Assembly: GCA_024516035.1 (NCBI GenBank)
Contig: CM044958.1
Span: forward strand, 46,511,205-46,575,204
Source: Bactericera cockerelli
Lineage: Eukaryota; Arthropoda; Insecta; Hemiptera; Triozidae
Direction of reading: 5' to 3'
DNA length: 64,000 nt
Position 1 is the first letter of the stretch. Every line of letters starts with the position of its first letter. Under the pieces are notes generated by a model. It was not told the origin of the DNA, made no database searches, and saw only the letters and a program-made list of their open reading frames with translations. A program made the position numbers and the translations under genes. Positions 12,101 to 21,839 of this stretch are shown here, in pieces.

Positions 12101-14324
12101 TTAACATGATACCACTTTGTGTGTCCAAGAGAGCCTCTTTAAATATAAATTCAGAATAAAGATTGAACAAGACGGGGGATAAGATACATCCTTGACGTAC
12201 ACCTTTAAGGACCTGAAAGGTATCTGTATTTTCTCCATCAACATTTATTGTTGCTAGCTGATTCCAATAAAGGTTGCTGATTATTTTGAGATCTCTGGAG
12301 TCGATTCCGGTCTTTTTGAGTACATCAATCATTTTGAGGTGTTGAACATTATCAAAAGCTTTACGTTAGTCAATAAAGCATGCATAAACGTCGCAATTAA
12401 CGTCCCTGCAACGCTGAAACAATACTTGAATGCAGAACAAGGCCTCACGAGTTCCTACCGCTCTTCTGAAACCAAACTGTGTGTCCGAAATCTGTTCTTC
12501 ACATTTATTATAAATTCTGCCATGTATGATTTTCAAGAACATTTTCAACAAGTGGCTCATCAAACTGATGGTTCTGAAATCACCGCATCTCTTTGCTCCA
12601 GCTTTTTTTGGCAGTATTATGAATTCTGATTTTAACCAGTCTTGCGGAATTACCCCTCTGGAATAAACTTTGTTGAATATTTCGGTGAGCCACTTTAAGT
12701 TATCCACATCAAATAGTTTTATAATTTCAGCAGGTATATTGTCAGGTCCCAATGCCTTTTGATCTTTAGAGTTTTTCAATGCTGTCTCAACTTCTTCTTC
12801 TAGTATCTTAGGTCCACTATCTCCCTCAATAGTTGGTGGGTCGACTGGTCTTTCATCGTGAAATACTTCTTTCACATACGTTTCCCACATTTGTCTGATA
12901 GTATCCTTATCTGTTATAATCTTATCATTATTGTCAGTTAGTATATTGATTGTTCTCTTCCTCATTGTTCCTGTGACTTCTTTAACTTTCTTGTGAAGAT
13001 TGAAGCTATCGCCTTTCAGTTGACACTTTTCTGTTATGCCGCCACTGGTCGTTAATTTTATTCACGAGGTTAGGGTAGACCCCGACATCCAAAGTACAGA
13101 GCCCAAAAATATTCCGACCCACCGGGTCTCCTGGAGTGCAAGCTAAGCATGCTACCGCTAGGACAATGTCACAACTTATTCTCCTAATAACGCCAATATT
13201 GTATGTATGTATGTATGTACGAATTTCTTTGTGGTGAAGCACAAGGCCTCTTCACAATTTTTGTGGGTAGCGCAGCATTACTAAGAGCCTCCTTTACATT
13301 TCGAATTATTCTATTACATTAATTTCTTTTTACTCTGGTAATGCCGCCACTGGTCGTTACTCATACAAGTAACTACTCATTTTTCCTCACGAGGTATGAG
13401 TGGACCCCGAACATCCAAGTACAGAGCAGAAAAAATCCTCCCCCGCTGGGAATCGAACCCAGGTCACCATGTGTGCAATGCCTAGCGCGCTAACTCGCTC
13501 TGCCACAGTGACTACTTAATAACGCCAATATTGAACATTAGAACCCTCGCATTGGCATCTTTGAAAGCATAGCATTTCGAATAGCCATTACCAACCAAGT
13601 CTTGACGTTGTTGGACGTTATTTAGTTTCCGTGATCCAACGAGAAATGGTATCAACGTTCCATCGACGCTGAATTTTCTTCTCTTTTAGATGGTGTGTAT
13701 GCTAAATTAATAAGAAACTTTATGCTGGTCTACTATCTTTCTGGATCCCAATTAAACTTAGGTAATCACTCCAGAAAACCGAGAGAGATATGGAATTCAA
13801 AAAAAGCCCAGCTAGAGTCGATGGCACGTCGAATACACCAGTTCAATTACATAAGTTAAGCAACATCCAGCGAGGCTAGGACTTGGATGGGTGACCATTG
13901 AAATACGGACCCTCGTAATAGTGTTGGCTATTCCCGGCCGCACTCAGAGGGGGTGAGATTAAAATAACCTGTTAGCTGGTTTGTGAGTTTCCAGCGAATG
14001 GAAAGTAAAGCGCCCGTTATGATATGACCAAGCAGTTGAAAGCGACGTTAAACCCAAAAAGAGTTATTTCCCTTACCTAATCGCAGAAGGGCAGAGCGGG
14101 CCAGCTCGAGCGACTCCAGGCCCCGCCCCTCGGTGGCCAACAGTTTGAGAAGCGCTGACTGGTGGCTGCACCCATAGTAGCAGCAGAGGTCCACGCGGAG
14201 GTGTTTGATGTCGGGCGAGAGGAGGAGCGCCAGGAGGTAGAGGGGGATAGGCCCCGCCCCCACGGAGGCGGTCTCTGTGAAGGAGGTGCTGATGAGGGAG
14301 GTGGCGTCCTGCAGGATTCTGGAC
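5432..14324 (-). CDS. Leucine-rich-repeat protein (F-box/LRR-like), four C-terminal exons
   Basis: Exons 14324-14077, 7458-7176, 6790-6536 and 6191-5432 are joined by GT-AG introns with matching phases. They give about 514 residues ending at a TGA. Repeated leucine-rich segments of the form LxxLxLxxx run through most of it, for example HLKCLRLRNIATDG and NLTVLDVSHSRQVTNAG in exon 2, SLRVLNIANTGVSGEG in exon 3 and NLKMLIVDGAELSW in exon 4. The layout resembles the curved repeat domain of F-box/LRR adaptors. No F-box is visible, because the N-terminus is not in the exons I can find. The protein ends HWFCSKCFPLP. A basic stretch (KQRRRAGSASGSLLRKK) interrupts the repeats in exon 2. The role is probably protein binding, possibly ubiquitin-ligase substrate choice, but that is inference. 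I cannot name an ortholog. Confidence 0.75.
6536..6790 (-). CDS. LRR gene, internal exon
   Basis: Acceptor 'gcctccccag' precedes 6790 and donor 'gtgagttgg' follows 6536 on the minus strand. The 255 bases start by completing AGA and end on AG, so the exon keeps the frame with both neighbours. It encodes RSLHDRFLSKSRRDKK, a leucine-rich repeat, and ends HHIDNLR. Confidence 0.8.
6922..7060. repeat. Short dispersed element, family J, in LRR-gene intron
   Basis: Contains 'gggctgaattataaaacagg', 'ggctatagtgcgctg' and 'tgattggttgag', shared with copies near 14350-14518, 14640-14780 and 47880-47990. It looks like a MITE but is degraded here. Confidence 0.5.
7176..7458 (-). CDS. LRR gene, internal exon
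   Basis: The minus-strand acceptor '...aatacag' at 7459-7460 and donor 'gtgagttt' at 7175-7170 bound 283 bases. The first two bases complete a GAT (Asp) begun in the upstream exon; the last two (AG) begin an Arg. It encodes two clear leucine-rich repeats followed by a basic, glutamine/arginine-rich insert and IKHLAR. Confidence 0.8.
7459..8894. other. LRR-gene intron, no feature recognised
   Basis: AT-rich intron sequence between the exons at 7458 and 14077. A fragment near 8330-8400 ('cttcataattcggctctcag') resembles a family J end. Nothing else is recognised. Confidence 0.5.
8895..9027 (-). repeat. tRNA-like SINE, family E
   Basis: Read on the minus strand it has the family E head: 'agtagcttgatcgataagg' near the A-box and 'ggtggttcaagtcccgg' near the B-box. 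The tail is 'gtgatatcacaact'-like. Confidence 0.65.
9028..9761. other. Intron sequence, nothing recognised
   Basis: AT-rich. Several open frames of about 60 codons (for example 9257-9451) have no protein-family features and probably arise by chance. Confidence 0.5.
9762..9876 (-). repeat. Degraded SINE, family E
   Basis: Shares 'actcgaaccaccgac' and 'ctactgaggtcg' with other family E copies. The tRNA-like head is eroded. Confidence 0.55.
9877..10469. other. Intron sequence, nothing recognised
   Basis: AT-rich, with a twofold repeat of 'tacattttccatttattttgcc'-like text near 10230-10290. No exon is seen. Confidence 0.45.
10470..10930 (+). repeat. Long polypyrimidine (C/T) tract in two blocks
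   Basis: 10470-10715 and 10808-10930 are nearly pure C/T on the plus strand, mostly (CT)n and T-rich runs. Three overlapping open frames rich in Ser, Leu, Phe and Pro arise only from this composition. Confidence 0.8.
11283..13036 (-). pseudogene. 5'-truncated non-LTR retrotransposon (LINE), reverse-transcriptase remnant
   Basis: Minus-strand fragments read as one endonuclease/reverse-transcriptase-type LINE polyprotein: an upstream linker (12965-12366), the RT palm with the catalytic motif IRYADDTVI and the preceding KGVRQGCILSP (12332-11916), and the C-terminal part with YGVESWTL and RRILRVSWKDKVRN (11787-11410). It is broken by an in-frame TAA near 12363, a 1-base frameshift near 11935 and a TAG near 11409. 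The original stop appears to be TAG at 11305-11307. The element then ends in a short GAA-type tail at ~11283-11300, as in RTE-like LINEs. The 5' end is cut at ~13036, with no endonuclease domain. It lies in the LRR-gene intron in the same orientation. Confidence 0.8.
13036..13165 (-). mobile_element. tRNA-like SINE (family A variant) abutting the LINE
   Basis: Read on the minus strand it has 'cctagcggtagcatgct', a B-box-like region around 'ggagacccggtgggtcgg', and the family A body 'aacctcgtgaa...gccactgg'. Its end meets the truncated 5' end of the LINE with no spacer. Confidence 0.6.
13230..13514 (-). mobile_element. tRNA-derived SINE, family A
   Basis: Near-complete copy on the minus strand. 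Its head is 'agtcactgtggcagagcgag' with 'gggttcgattccc'; its body is 'tcatacctcgtgaggaaaa'; its tail variant has 'aggaggctcttagtaatg'. Confidence 0.8.
13556..13672 (-). repeat. Fragment of 5S-rRNA-like SINE, family D
   Basis: Complement of 'ccatcgacgctgaa' through 'cttgacgttg'. It is a degraded version of the 5S-like head seen at 13812 and 34151. Confidence 0.5.
13812..14060 (+). mobile_element. SINE with 5S-rRNA-like head (family D)
   Basis: The first ~110 bases track a 5S rRNA sequence: 'gttaagcaac' followed by 'acttggatgggtgacc', which is the 5S internal control region. After a ~140 base body it ends 'agcgacgttaaacccaaaaa'. The tail ends only 16 bases from the LRR exon boundary at 14077. 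Confidence 0.75.
14077..14324 (-). CDS. LRR gene, most upstream exon found
   Basis: On the minus strand the acceptor 'cgcctccacag' precedes 14324 and the donor 'gtaagg' follows 14077. The exon opens with one base of a split codon, then SRILQDATSLISTSFTETAS, continues with DIKHLRVDLCCYYGC and ends SALLRL plus one base. Since it starts mid-codon after an acceptor, at least one further upstream exon with the start codon must exist. I could not find it. Confidence 0.75.
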
Positions 14325-14349
14325 CTGTGGAGGCGAAGGAGGAATAGAA

Positions 14350-14518
14350 TCAGGCCAAATTATGAAACAGGATTAGATTAACTAATCCTACACTATTCCT
14401 TAACACGCCCTCTGGTGGAAGTTTCAACCAATCACAGCGCATTTATCAGATTTTAAGTGATAGTGGCTTGGATTAACAAATCCTACATATTTAATCCTTC
14501 ATAATTCAGCCCTTAAGC
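14350..14518. mobile_element. MITE-like element, family J
   Basis: The ends 'ggccaaattatgaaacagg' and the complement of 'cttcataattcagccc' form imperfect inverted repeats. The core has 'caaccaatcacagcgca', a CCAAT-type motif conserved in other copies. It lies ~25 bases upstream of the LRR exon acceptor. Confidence 0.55.
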
Positions 14519-14639
14519 AACTGTCCCGAGCAAAATCGTTAGAAATATAAGATGAAAAAAGAAAAAGAAATATATTTTAGAATGCGTTTTAAACTCATAT
14601 TTTTCAGTGTGGGTATTTTAAAATACATAATTATAATGG

Positions 14640-14780
14640 TCTGCTTAAGTGAAAAATCATTAAACAGGATTAAATTTAAGAAAAGCCATTCCCTCCCTCA
14701 ATCCCGAGTTTTAACCAATCACAGCACACTGTAGCCTGAATTCATCCATATTTTAAATTTAATCCTGTTTTAATTTTGGT
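14640..14780. mobile_element. MITE-like element, family J, second copy
   Basis: Carries 'aaacaggattaaatttaag' and, inverted, 'aaatttaatcctgttt', with the 'accaatcacagcaca' core. It is a more diverged relative of the copy at 14350. Confidence 0.5.
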
Positions 14781-15357
14781 TCTAAGAGTGTTTTTTAATA
14801 AGGTAGGTTCTGTTTTCAAGATTTTCTATCTTGTCCAATCTTGTAAAACAAAGAAACTCAAGCGCAACTTCTCCTTGACATCATTAGTGAAAACTTTCAC
14901 CAGAATTTTAAGCGTTCTAATTTTAGCTTCGAGCAACGCTCAAAAAATAAAAAGAAGATATCATCCATGTTTGAGAGACACGTTTGCAACAGCAAACAAA
15001 AAGTCACCAAACTTCAAGTATTTTGTATTTTTTACTCTAAATATTCACTTTTCTAAAGCTCGTTGAGAATTATATTTTCAACCTGATTCTTTTATTTTCG
15101 AAAGCTCATTTTTTAAAGTTCTAGAGTTTGCTGAAATGCAGATGCCACATAGTGTAGAGAAGTTGAATAGAAGTAGAATCCCTTTCAATAGAAGTAATGA
15201 AAACAGACAGACAACATGGAGCAACGGAACACGTCAGACATGAGACGCTTGAAACCAGAGCCAGCACAAGAATAGTTAAATCCTCGTCTGGATTTGTGTA
15301 TGTAGATTGTAGATGATGATTGTTTTTGCGCTTTACAACTCTTTCTCATTTTTCTGT
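14781..15357. other. No feature recognised
   Basis: AT-rich, no repeat family identified. Short open frames have no protein features. Confidence 0.45.
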
Positions 15358-15542
15358 TAATCATTTTCGTGATCTCACAGCTACTCAAATACGCTTTACG
15401 AAATATTTGGTAAAAATCCCACACCCCAGAGAGAGAGGTGGCTGGGTGTCTTTAGAAGATTTTCCTCTCTTCAATTGGGATTTGAACCACTGACCTCCGG
15501 TTACAAGTCCGCCACCTTATTGATTAAGCTACTGAGGTCGGT
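15358..15542 (-). repeat. tRNA-like SINE, family E, with a short insert
   Basis: Shares the 'gccaccttattgattaagct' head complement and 'ttgaaccactgacctccgg'. About 60 bases around 15420-15470 are not found in other copies. Confidence 0.6.
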
Positions 15543-16189
15543 GCGCTTTACGACTAGTGTTTTAATGGTAAGCAACGCTATTCCGTACAGCCATAAGTGT
15601 TATACTTATAATTGCATTATAACGGTATGTGGGATGCGACCTGTTCTTTTTCGCTAGCGAGAACTAACAGAAACGATGCTGAAGGACCTGGATTTTCTTC
15701 TGAGAACGCTGCACGCAAAAAGCACTCGAAATACTCAAGGATAAAAGACAATTATAGCTTTCTTGCGTTCTCAGTTGAAACGTTGGGTCCTTGGGCAGCT
15801 GAGTCGATTTCTTTTCTAAAAAAGATTGGCTCTGCCCTTCGGCGCGTTTCTGGTGATTCTCGCTCGCATCAGTTCCTGATACAAAAAATATCACAGGCCA
15901 TCCAAAGGGGCATAAGCTCGAGCATCAGAGGCACGCTTCCTCTCGGTAGTGAGATGGAAGAAATATTTTACCTTTGAAATATATATTTACGAACGGTAGA
16001 AGACTTTAATATTGAATTTAATTTGCCATTCAGTACAGTGCGATAAAGAATACACACGAATAATGAGTTTTGATTACTGATTTTAAAAGGTAAAATTGAT
16101 ATTGTTTTTATTCAAGCCATTTGATTAAAGTTGTTCGTTACATTTGTGATTAAATCTTTTTATTTGCATTCATGCAATTAGGCTTTGCA
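15543..16189. other. No feature recognised; one unassigned open frame
   Basis: A plus-strand frame of 121 codons (15612-15977) has somewhat higher GC than its flanks, but no motif, domain or splice context I recognise. It could be an old transposon remnant. Confidence 0.35.
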
Positions 16190-16640
16190 ACTGTCAGTGG
16201 AAGTCTTGACCTCGCTGGACTTTGCTTAATATCATTGATCCGACGAGACCTGGTCTATTCAATTTGCACTCGACACTGGCTCAATAGGCATCTGTTTGCA
16301 TGACACGAAACCAGTACATCTCTTAAACACCCTGTATATTCACTCGAAACTGGTTCGATTGGTTTGGTAATAGATTTGACGGTTGACACCATAGTACGAA
16401 CTCTGGCCGATGGCCTTGAAAAGTAACAATGTGGTTTAGCACTTGGCAATGCAGTATGATGGTTACTCTAGAACTGACACTTGGTGCATTCAATACCTGC
16501 TTCATGTGCATGTGTATGCTGCATGAAGGTTGTTTTTGCCCAATGCCAAAAAAAAATGTGCCATGTGAGAGGATATCTTATCATGTCCCAGCTGGGTTTC
16601 GAACCCACAACCTCTGGATTACCAGTCCCAAGCCGAGACC
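16190..16640. repeat. Mixed SINE fragments (5S-like family D, then family C head)
   Basis: 16195-16260 is a reversed 5S-like piece ('gatccgacgagacctgg'). 16560-16625 is the reversed family C tRNA-like head ('gggtttcgaacccac', 'tggattaccagtc'). The sequence between is unassigned. Confidence 0.5.
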
Positions 16641-16864
16641 CTGAAATCTATCCTTGATTCCTACCTGATGACTCCGGGAAGGCTTGATATCCAGGCAGGT
16701 CGGACGCAATTCCTTGTGAAGTTGAAGGCTTGCGTGGCCGAAGTTTCCTGGGCGATACTTTGCAGCATGCGGCAAGTCTCCAGAACATCTGCAGCAACAC
16801 GCGTGTGGCACAGTGCTAGCAGGCTGCGAGGTTGACGCTTCTGCGGCATTTCTGCGGTTGTAGG

Positions 16865-17105
16865 GACGTTGTGATAGCTAGGATTGATTGGGCTTTCTAT
16901 GATGCTGGTGACGGTAGACACATTGGGGATTCAGTCTGAAATGGAAGAGATGTGGGGTTAGTGGACATGCGAGGGTGATTTATAGGACGTTGTGATAGTG
17001 AGGACTGATTGGAGTGGGGTTTCTATGCTATTATGGACGGTAGACACATTGGGGATTTCGTCTTTAATGGAAAATATGTGAGGTTTGTGCACAATGGACA
17101 TGTAG
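16865..17105 (+). repeat. Tandem repeat of ~115 bp, two copies plus a partial third
   Basis: The phrase 'aggacgttgtgatag', then 'gacggtagacacattgggg', occurs twice at ~115-120 bp spacing. A further partial copy follows at ~17229-17275 after an intervening SINE. Confidence 0.65.
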
Positions 17106-17240
17106 CAGTCACCTTGGTCTAGCGGTAGCAATGCTTTGCTTCCACTCCAGGTGACCTGGGTTCGCATCGCGGCGGGGTCGGATTTTTTTTGGCTCTGTAC
17201 TTTTGATGTCGGGGCCTATCCGATCCTCGACATGTAAGGG
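17106..17240 (+). mobile_element. tRNA-like SINE (family A variant)
   Basis: Contains 'tggtctagcggtagcaatg' (A-box region), 'gacctgggttcgcatcgc' (B-box region) and 'ctctgtacttttgatg'. It interrupts the third copy of the neighbouring tandem repeat, with 'gacatgta' on both sides. Confidence 0.65.
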
Positions 17241-17519
17241 TGGGTTTTGGGACATTGTGATAGCTAGGATTCGGATTCGGATTCTCATTATACATTTCGA
17301 ATAATATTTTCCTCGTGTGACCTCCACTTCAATCGTTTCTAAATTAATAAATTTGTTTTTTTAGAAGTATTTCTTTTGTTAGAATTAAAGTTTCAAGGAG
17401 TTCCGGGTATAATTTTTTGTTGTAACTTTTTTAATGAAACTTGGCAATCACAAACTGATTGACTAAAAATAATCTGGAAGGTTGGAAGGTACAAGACCAA
17501 GGGAAAGGCCTCGCACCTC

Positions 17520-17549
17520 ATATTTTTTTTTTTTTTTTTTTTTTTTTTT
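17520..17549. repeat. Poly-T run
   Basis: About 29 consecutive T. It could be the reversed poly(A) tail of a retro-element, but no body is recognised next to it. Confidence 0.7.
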
Positions 17550-17669
17550 AGTTACGATGCAACATTGTGCATAGTAGAATTACTGTGCACAACAATACAA
17601 GCATCAAATTATGTACATGACAGATAAAATACAGAAAAAACAAGAATATATCAACTTGAAATTAGAAGA

Positions 17670-18423
17670 AAAAAAACACTGCCAATTATGGACACAATAC
17701 TTCCTCGTGATTGCTTCACATTGTAAACACGTGCCAATTTTGAGATTTTATAGAAAATTACTTGTATCTCCAAAACGGCTCAACCGATTTTCTTCAAATT
17801 TGTTTTATATGGTAGAATATCGTTTTTTTTACAATCTGAATTCAACAAAAAATTCTGTATCGGCAAGACGTGGTCCTTATTTTTTTTACTTTTTTGTCCA
17901 AAATTTCGGATTTTCTTAAATATCAGAGTCAAATTATAATTAATTCAAAAATAAATATAAATAACCTATGTCAAACAATAATATGCATATTCTTACAAAA
18001 TTTCATCGAAATCGGGTGTACCGTTCACGAGATATAAGCGTTTAAGTAAAAAGTTAGTGGTCAGGCGCATGGTCTCTTTCACCTAGAACCGCTGGTATGA
18101 ATTCGATAAATTTAAAATGGGACCATCTACAGAATGTCTCCTAGGTGTGTGCAAAATTTCATCAAAATCGGTCGAGTAGTTTCCGAGATTTGCGCGTTAC
18201 AAGGAATCGTTTTAACAGACCGACAGACCGACAGAACGACAGACCGACAGACCGACAGAACGACAGACCGACAGACAGACACAAAACCAAATTTACTCAG
18301 TAGGTTATGAAACGTCCAGAAATATGAAAAAAATTGAAATCGGAGCAAAAAAATATTTTTTTTACAAAAACGAACACAATACTTCCGATTTCTAATATTA
18401 GAAATTTCTCGGAAGTAATATAA
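17670..18423. repeat. Dispersed repeat, family K, with a GACA-type microsatellite
   Basis: Has runs such as 'aaatttcatcaaaatcggtc' and 'cgagatttgcgcgtta', a (cagaccga)n block at 18216-18276, and ends 'cacaatacttccgatttcta'. Related pieces occur at ~36470-36660, 39850-39900 and 45940-46015. No coding frame survives. It is probably a transposable-element remnant of unknown class. Confidence 0.6.
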
Positions 18424-19078
18424 AATTAACAAATAGGTACCTATTTAACTGACCTTATCCAACTGATGGGATGTACTTCATTTTATTTAATTTTATCCAA
18501 CATTTATCCAATATTTTATCCAACAACTTCATTTTATTTAAAGAAATTAGCTTTTGATTAAAAATGGCTACAACGACAAGGGCTGCCTTTTAAAAACAAA
18601 ATATAATAACCACGAACCCCAAGTGATAGTTATATAACCTGTACATATATAAAAATAAAAGAATACATGTATATAAACTGGTCAGTAGAGCAAGGTTAAT
18701 CTCCAGCCAATGTCAGTAGAGAGATTAGCTCACCAGGAAACATTGCAGTGATCCTATGGGCACACCTAATCTACACGTTCATTCTCAAGCCTCTCCTGAG
18801 CCCTGATAAGGTGACATTGATAAGGCCACGATTCAGATATAAATAGTTGTATGGATGTTCAGTTGTAATAGTGCCTATCGAGATATTAATAGTAGTATTA
18901 TTCATGTCGTACTTCATATAAAAATACACTCTTAGTCTATAACAGATGCAGTGTACAGTGTATTAGACTCTCTGTGTCTATGATAGATGAAATATGAATA
19001 ATTCTGTATCATAGAATTCATAGACCTATGATAGTTATAATATCAATAATGACTATACATATTTTACGTTTTTAAACA
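18424..19078. other. No feature recognised
   Basis: AT-rich intergenic DNA. No exon or repeat family identified. Confidence 0.45.
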
Positions 19079-19372
19079 TAATAATACTATCGCTTTATTT
19101 ATACTGCCCTACAAGGACTAATGAGTCCCATTATTCCAGCAGTAAGTCCAATAATAATAATATTAATAACACTCTTTAGTGGAAGGTTACCTCCAGGCGA
19201 GGTTAATGCTCAAAGCATTTTCTACCACCTAACCCTCAGAGTCTTATTATTATGTGGTCACGAACTCAAATTAATGAGGAAAAATTCATGCACTGGGTGG
19301 GATTCGAACCAACGGATCCCTACACTACCTGATGGATTACCAGAGTAGGGCCTTAACCACTTAACTACCAGT
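19079..19372 (-). mobile_element. SINE family C fragment followed by SINE family B
   Basis: 19079-19143 is the family C tail. 19145-19372 is a family B SINE on the minus strand, with a B-box-like 'ggttcgaatccc' complement, 'tagtcttattattatgtggtc'-type middle and a tail 'cactctttagtgg'. Confidence 0.65.
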
Positions 19373-19397
19373 ACACGCTTGTCCAAGACGCCCAAGG

Positions 19398-19605
19398 CGT
19401 ATTATTATGTGTACAAATCCCAAATGGAAGGATAGACGCTATTCTGGTAATCCAGGCAGGGTGGGTGTATCCGTGGGTTCCAATTCCACCCAATGCATGC
19501 ATCTTCCTCACTTGAGTATGTGACCACGTAATAAAATTTTCCACAGGCGGTGGAAAATGCTGCATTAACCTGACCTTATGGTTACATTCCACTAATCATT
19601 AACCT
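19398..19605 (+). mobile_element. Family C/B SINE chimera
   Basis: Starts with the family C phrase 'aaatcccaaatggaaggat', then becomes family B ('tggtaatccaggcagg', 'acttgagtatgtgaccac', 'aatgctgcattaacctgacc'). A template switch between SINEs would explain it. Confidence 0.55.
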
Positions 19606-19671
19606 GACCTTTCTTTCAACTAAAGGGTCTATGATTATTATTTTAGTATTATTATAATTTTGGTGGCATTT

Positions 19672-19950
19672 TTTTTTTTTTACTGTAGACCATTGTGGTC
19701 TGTGTTGTACCTTGCCCATCCCGTAGTATGCTTCCCCTTTGATGGGCCAGGGACGATGTCCGCCCTGGGCCAGAAGTGACACAATACTTCCCATTTAGGT
19801 GCTGGGTCAACGTCAACACAAATGCACCGGGAGTTATCCCTTACAAACAACTGTAACCAAATTTAGAATACAATTTTTTTGTCGGCTCGGCCCGCATGTC
19901 AAGCGAGTACTTAACCACTGAGCTAATTGCTTGCTCTTCTGTGTTAATGA
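19672..19950 (-). mobile_element. SINE family G
   Basis: Reversed copy of the element at 41238-41475: 'agctcagtggttaagtactcg' complement at the right end, 'aagtgacacaatacttccc' and 'ggcc...gatgggc' in the body. Confidence 0.65.
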
Positions 19951-20214
19951 TGATAGTGATAATAGACCTATACACCTAAAGTTATACTTCATTTATAATA
20001 AAGTTGATAGAGTACGTGTAAAGTGCAAGGTAACCACAGGGCGAGGTTAACATTTGAAGGGTGCTATGATTATGTGGTGAAATTAAAAAATGGAATTGAA
20101 TTGAATTATCTTTTGTATGAAGCCTATGAGTGTAAGAGTATGTACCACACGTTATTAAAAAAAATAACAAATTATGTACCAACACTTGTAGTAGAAGTGG
20201 GATAACCAATTCCT

Positions 20215-20757
20215 TCGCAGAGCATGTGTGATGTAGTCAGAATTGATGGTACGTTGAATACACCAGTTCTCTTTCTGTTACTGAAATTTCTGTCCAGCAA
20301 ATTTAGAACTTGGAATGGTGACCATTCAAATTCGAGCCCTCATGAAAAATGCTGCCTGTAGCACCGTTTGGTATTCGTAGAATGGTATTATTGAAAAAAC
20401 TCCTCTTAGAATTCCAAGGAAACAAATAAGGCACTTACTGATTCCTAGCTGACGAGGTTTAGTTTACGTCTAAGATATATAAAATATTGTGTAAAGAAAA
20501 GGAATAATTTGAGTGGTAAAGGATAACGATTTAAAGACTTTTCTCATCCTTTATAAAGTACACTTGTAGTCAAGTGGTTAATTCAGGTAGTGTAGGGATC
20601 CGTTTGTTCGATTCCCACTCAGTGCATGAATTTACCTCAGTAATTTGAGTTTGTGATCATATAATAATAAGACTCTGAGGCTTAGGTGGTAGAAAATACT
20701 TCGAGTATTAATCTCGCTTGATGGTTACCTTCCACTAAAGAGTATTATTATTATTAC
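20215..20757 (+). repeat. Degraded 5S-like fragment, then SINE family B
   Basis: 20228-20345 keeps weak 5S-like phrases ('gaatacaccagttctc', 'acttggaatggtgaccat'). 20567-20757 is a family B SINE with 'tagtcaagtggttaa', 'gttcgattcccac' and a tail 'aagagtattattattatt'. Confidence 0.6.
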
Positions 20758-21245
20758 CAATGCTATAATAAACGTGACAGAGCACGAGATGTACCACAGG
20801 TGGCAAGTATCGGTAGGTATGTAGCTTGCTTATCAGCAATTCGAACAGGCGCAGCCGGTGTTAAGAAGTTGCAGAACTCAAGCACCCCGAGACGAAAAAG
20901 AGAGGATTTTCTCGAGTCCTTAGCGTAGTAGATACACAATGAAAATTATCACACAATTCTAGAATAATTAATGCATAATTATTATGATTGGCATGGTAAA
21001 CAAAGTCAAACTCTTTAGATACGGAAAGAGCGACTCTATAAATCCCATTTTAGTCCAGTTTATGTGGCAGCACCCTCAAAACATTATCCCACCGGCCGCG
21101 CCTGTACCCGAACTCTTATCAGTTCAATAAATTAGGTAAACAGAGTAATTTTAGAACAAAATGAATGGATTCGATCAGAAATAAGTGCACGATCTATATG
21201 CGTGCAACAGAGCTTGTCTGAACACAACAGAATTGATTGTATCTT
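20758..21245. other. No feature recognised
   Basis: No exon or repeat family identified. Confidence 0.4.
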
Positions 21246-21650
21246 AATGAGGAAATAATAATAATTCCGTGTCCGTGAGATAGGCAACTATATCACGATG
21301 GTGAGAAGATTATGTGAATGCCCAGATGCAATGTCTGGGCTCCTTCTGTCCATTGATTCTATAGTCTGTCCATTGATTCTATTTGGTTTTAACGTCCTGA
21401 ATTGAGCCGAGATTCTTATTTCCGGTTGCAAATGTTTAATATTGCAATTGTTGCAAAACAGTCTTGCACGCACGGTGACCTGAGTTCGAATCCCGGCTGG
21501 GTAGAATTTTACTACTCTGTAATTTGAATGCCAACTCATGCCTTGTGAGGAAAAAAGAGTAGAATTTAGTGAAAGCATTTAGTCCTGACTTCGCTGGGCG
21601 TTGCTTAACTTGAGTGATCTAATGAGAACTGGCGTATAGAACATACCATG
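21246..21650. repeat. SINE fragments: family F tail, A-like head, 5S-like piece
   Basis: 21246-21420 is the reversed tail of family F, with an internal 20-odd base duplication of 'tgtccattgattctat'. 21468-21570 is a family A-like head ('gcacgcacggtgacctgag', 'ttcgaatcccgg'). 21578-21640 is a reversed 5S-like fragment. Confidence 0.55.
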
Positions 21651-21680
21651 GACGGACACTGGCGGCTAATTTACTTTTTT

Positions 21681-21839
21681 TTAACACTTAGACGACCGGG
21701 TGTACCACCGGTGGTACACGCACGTTCGTACGTAATGGACCGGGTGTACCACCGGTGGTACACGGGATCGGTATAGCCGCAGTATCGCCGGTCCCACAAG
21801 AGAATTCACGAAAAACCATGCCGGTCGTCTAAGTGTTAA
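21681..21839. mobile_element. piggyBac-type MITE
   Basis: Perfect 19 bp terminal inverted repeats start with TTAA (ttaacacttagacgaccgg and its complement), the target sequence of piggyBac elements. The interior has two copies of the palindrome 'gtgtaccaccggtggtacac'. There is no transposase frame, so it would depend on a full-length element elsewhere. Confidence 0.8.

Noticed and set aside
15612..15977. 121-codon plus-strand frame
   Set aside because: No recognisable motif or neighbours; base composition alone does not support a gene.
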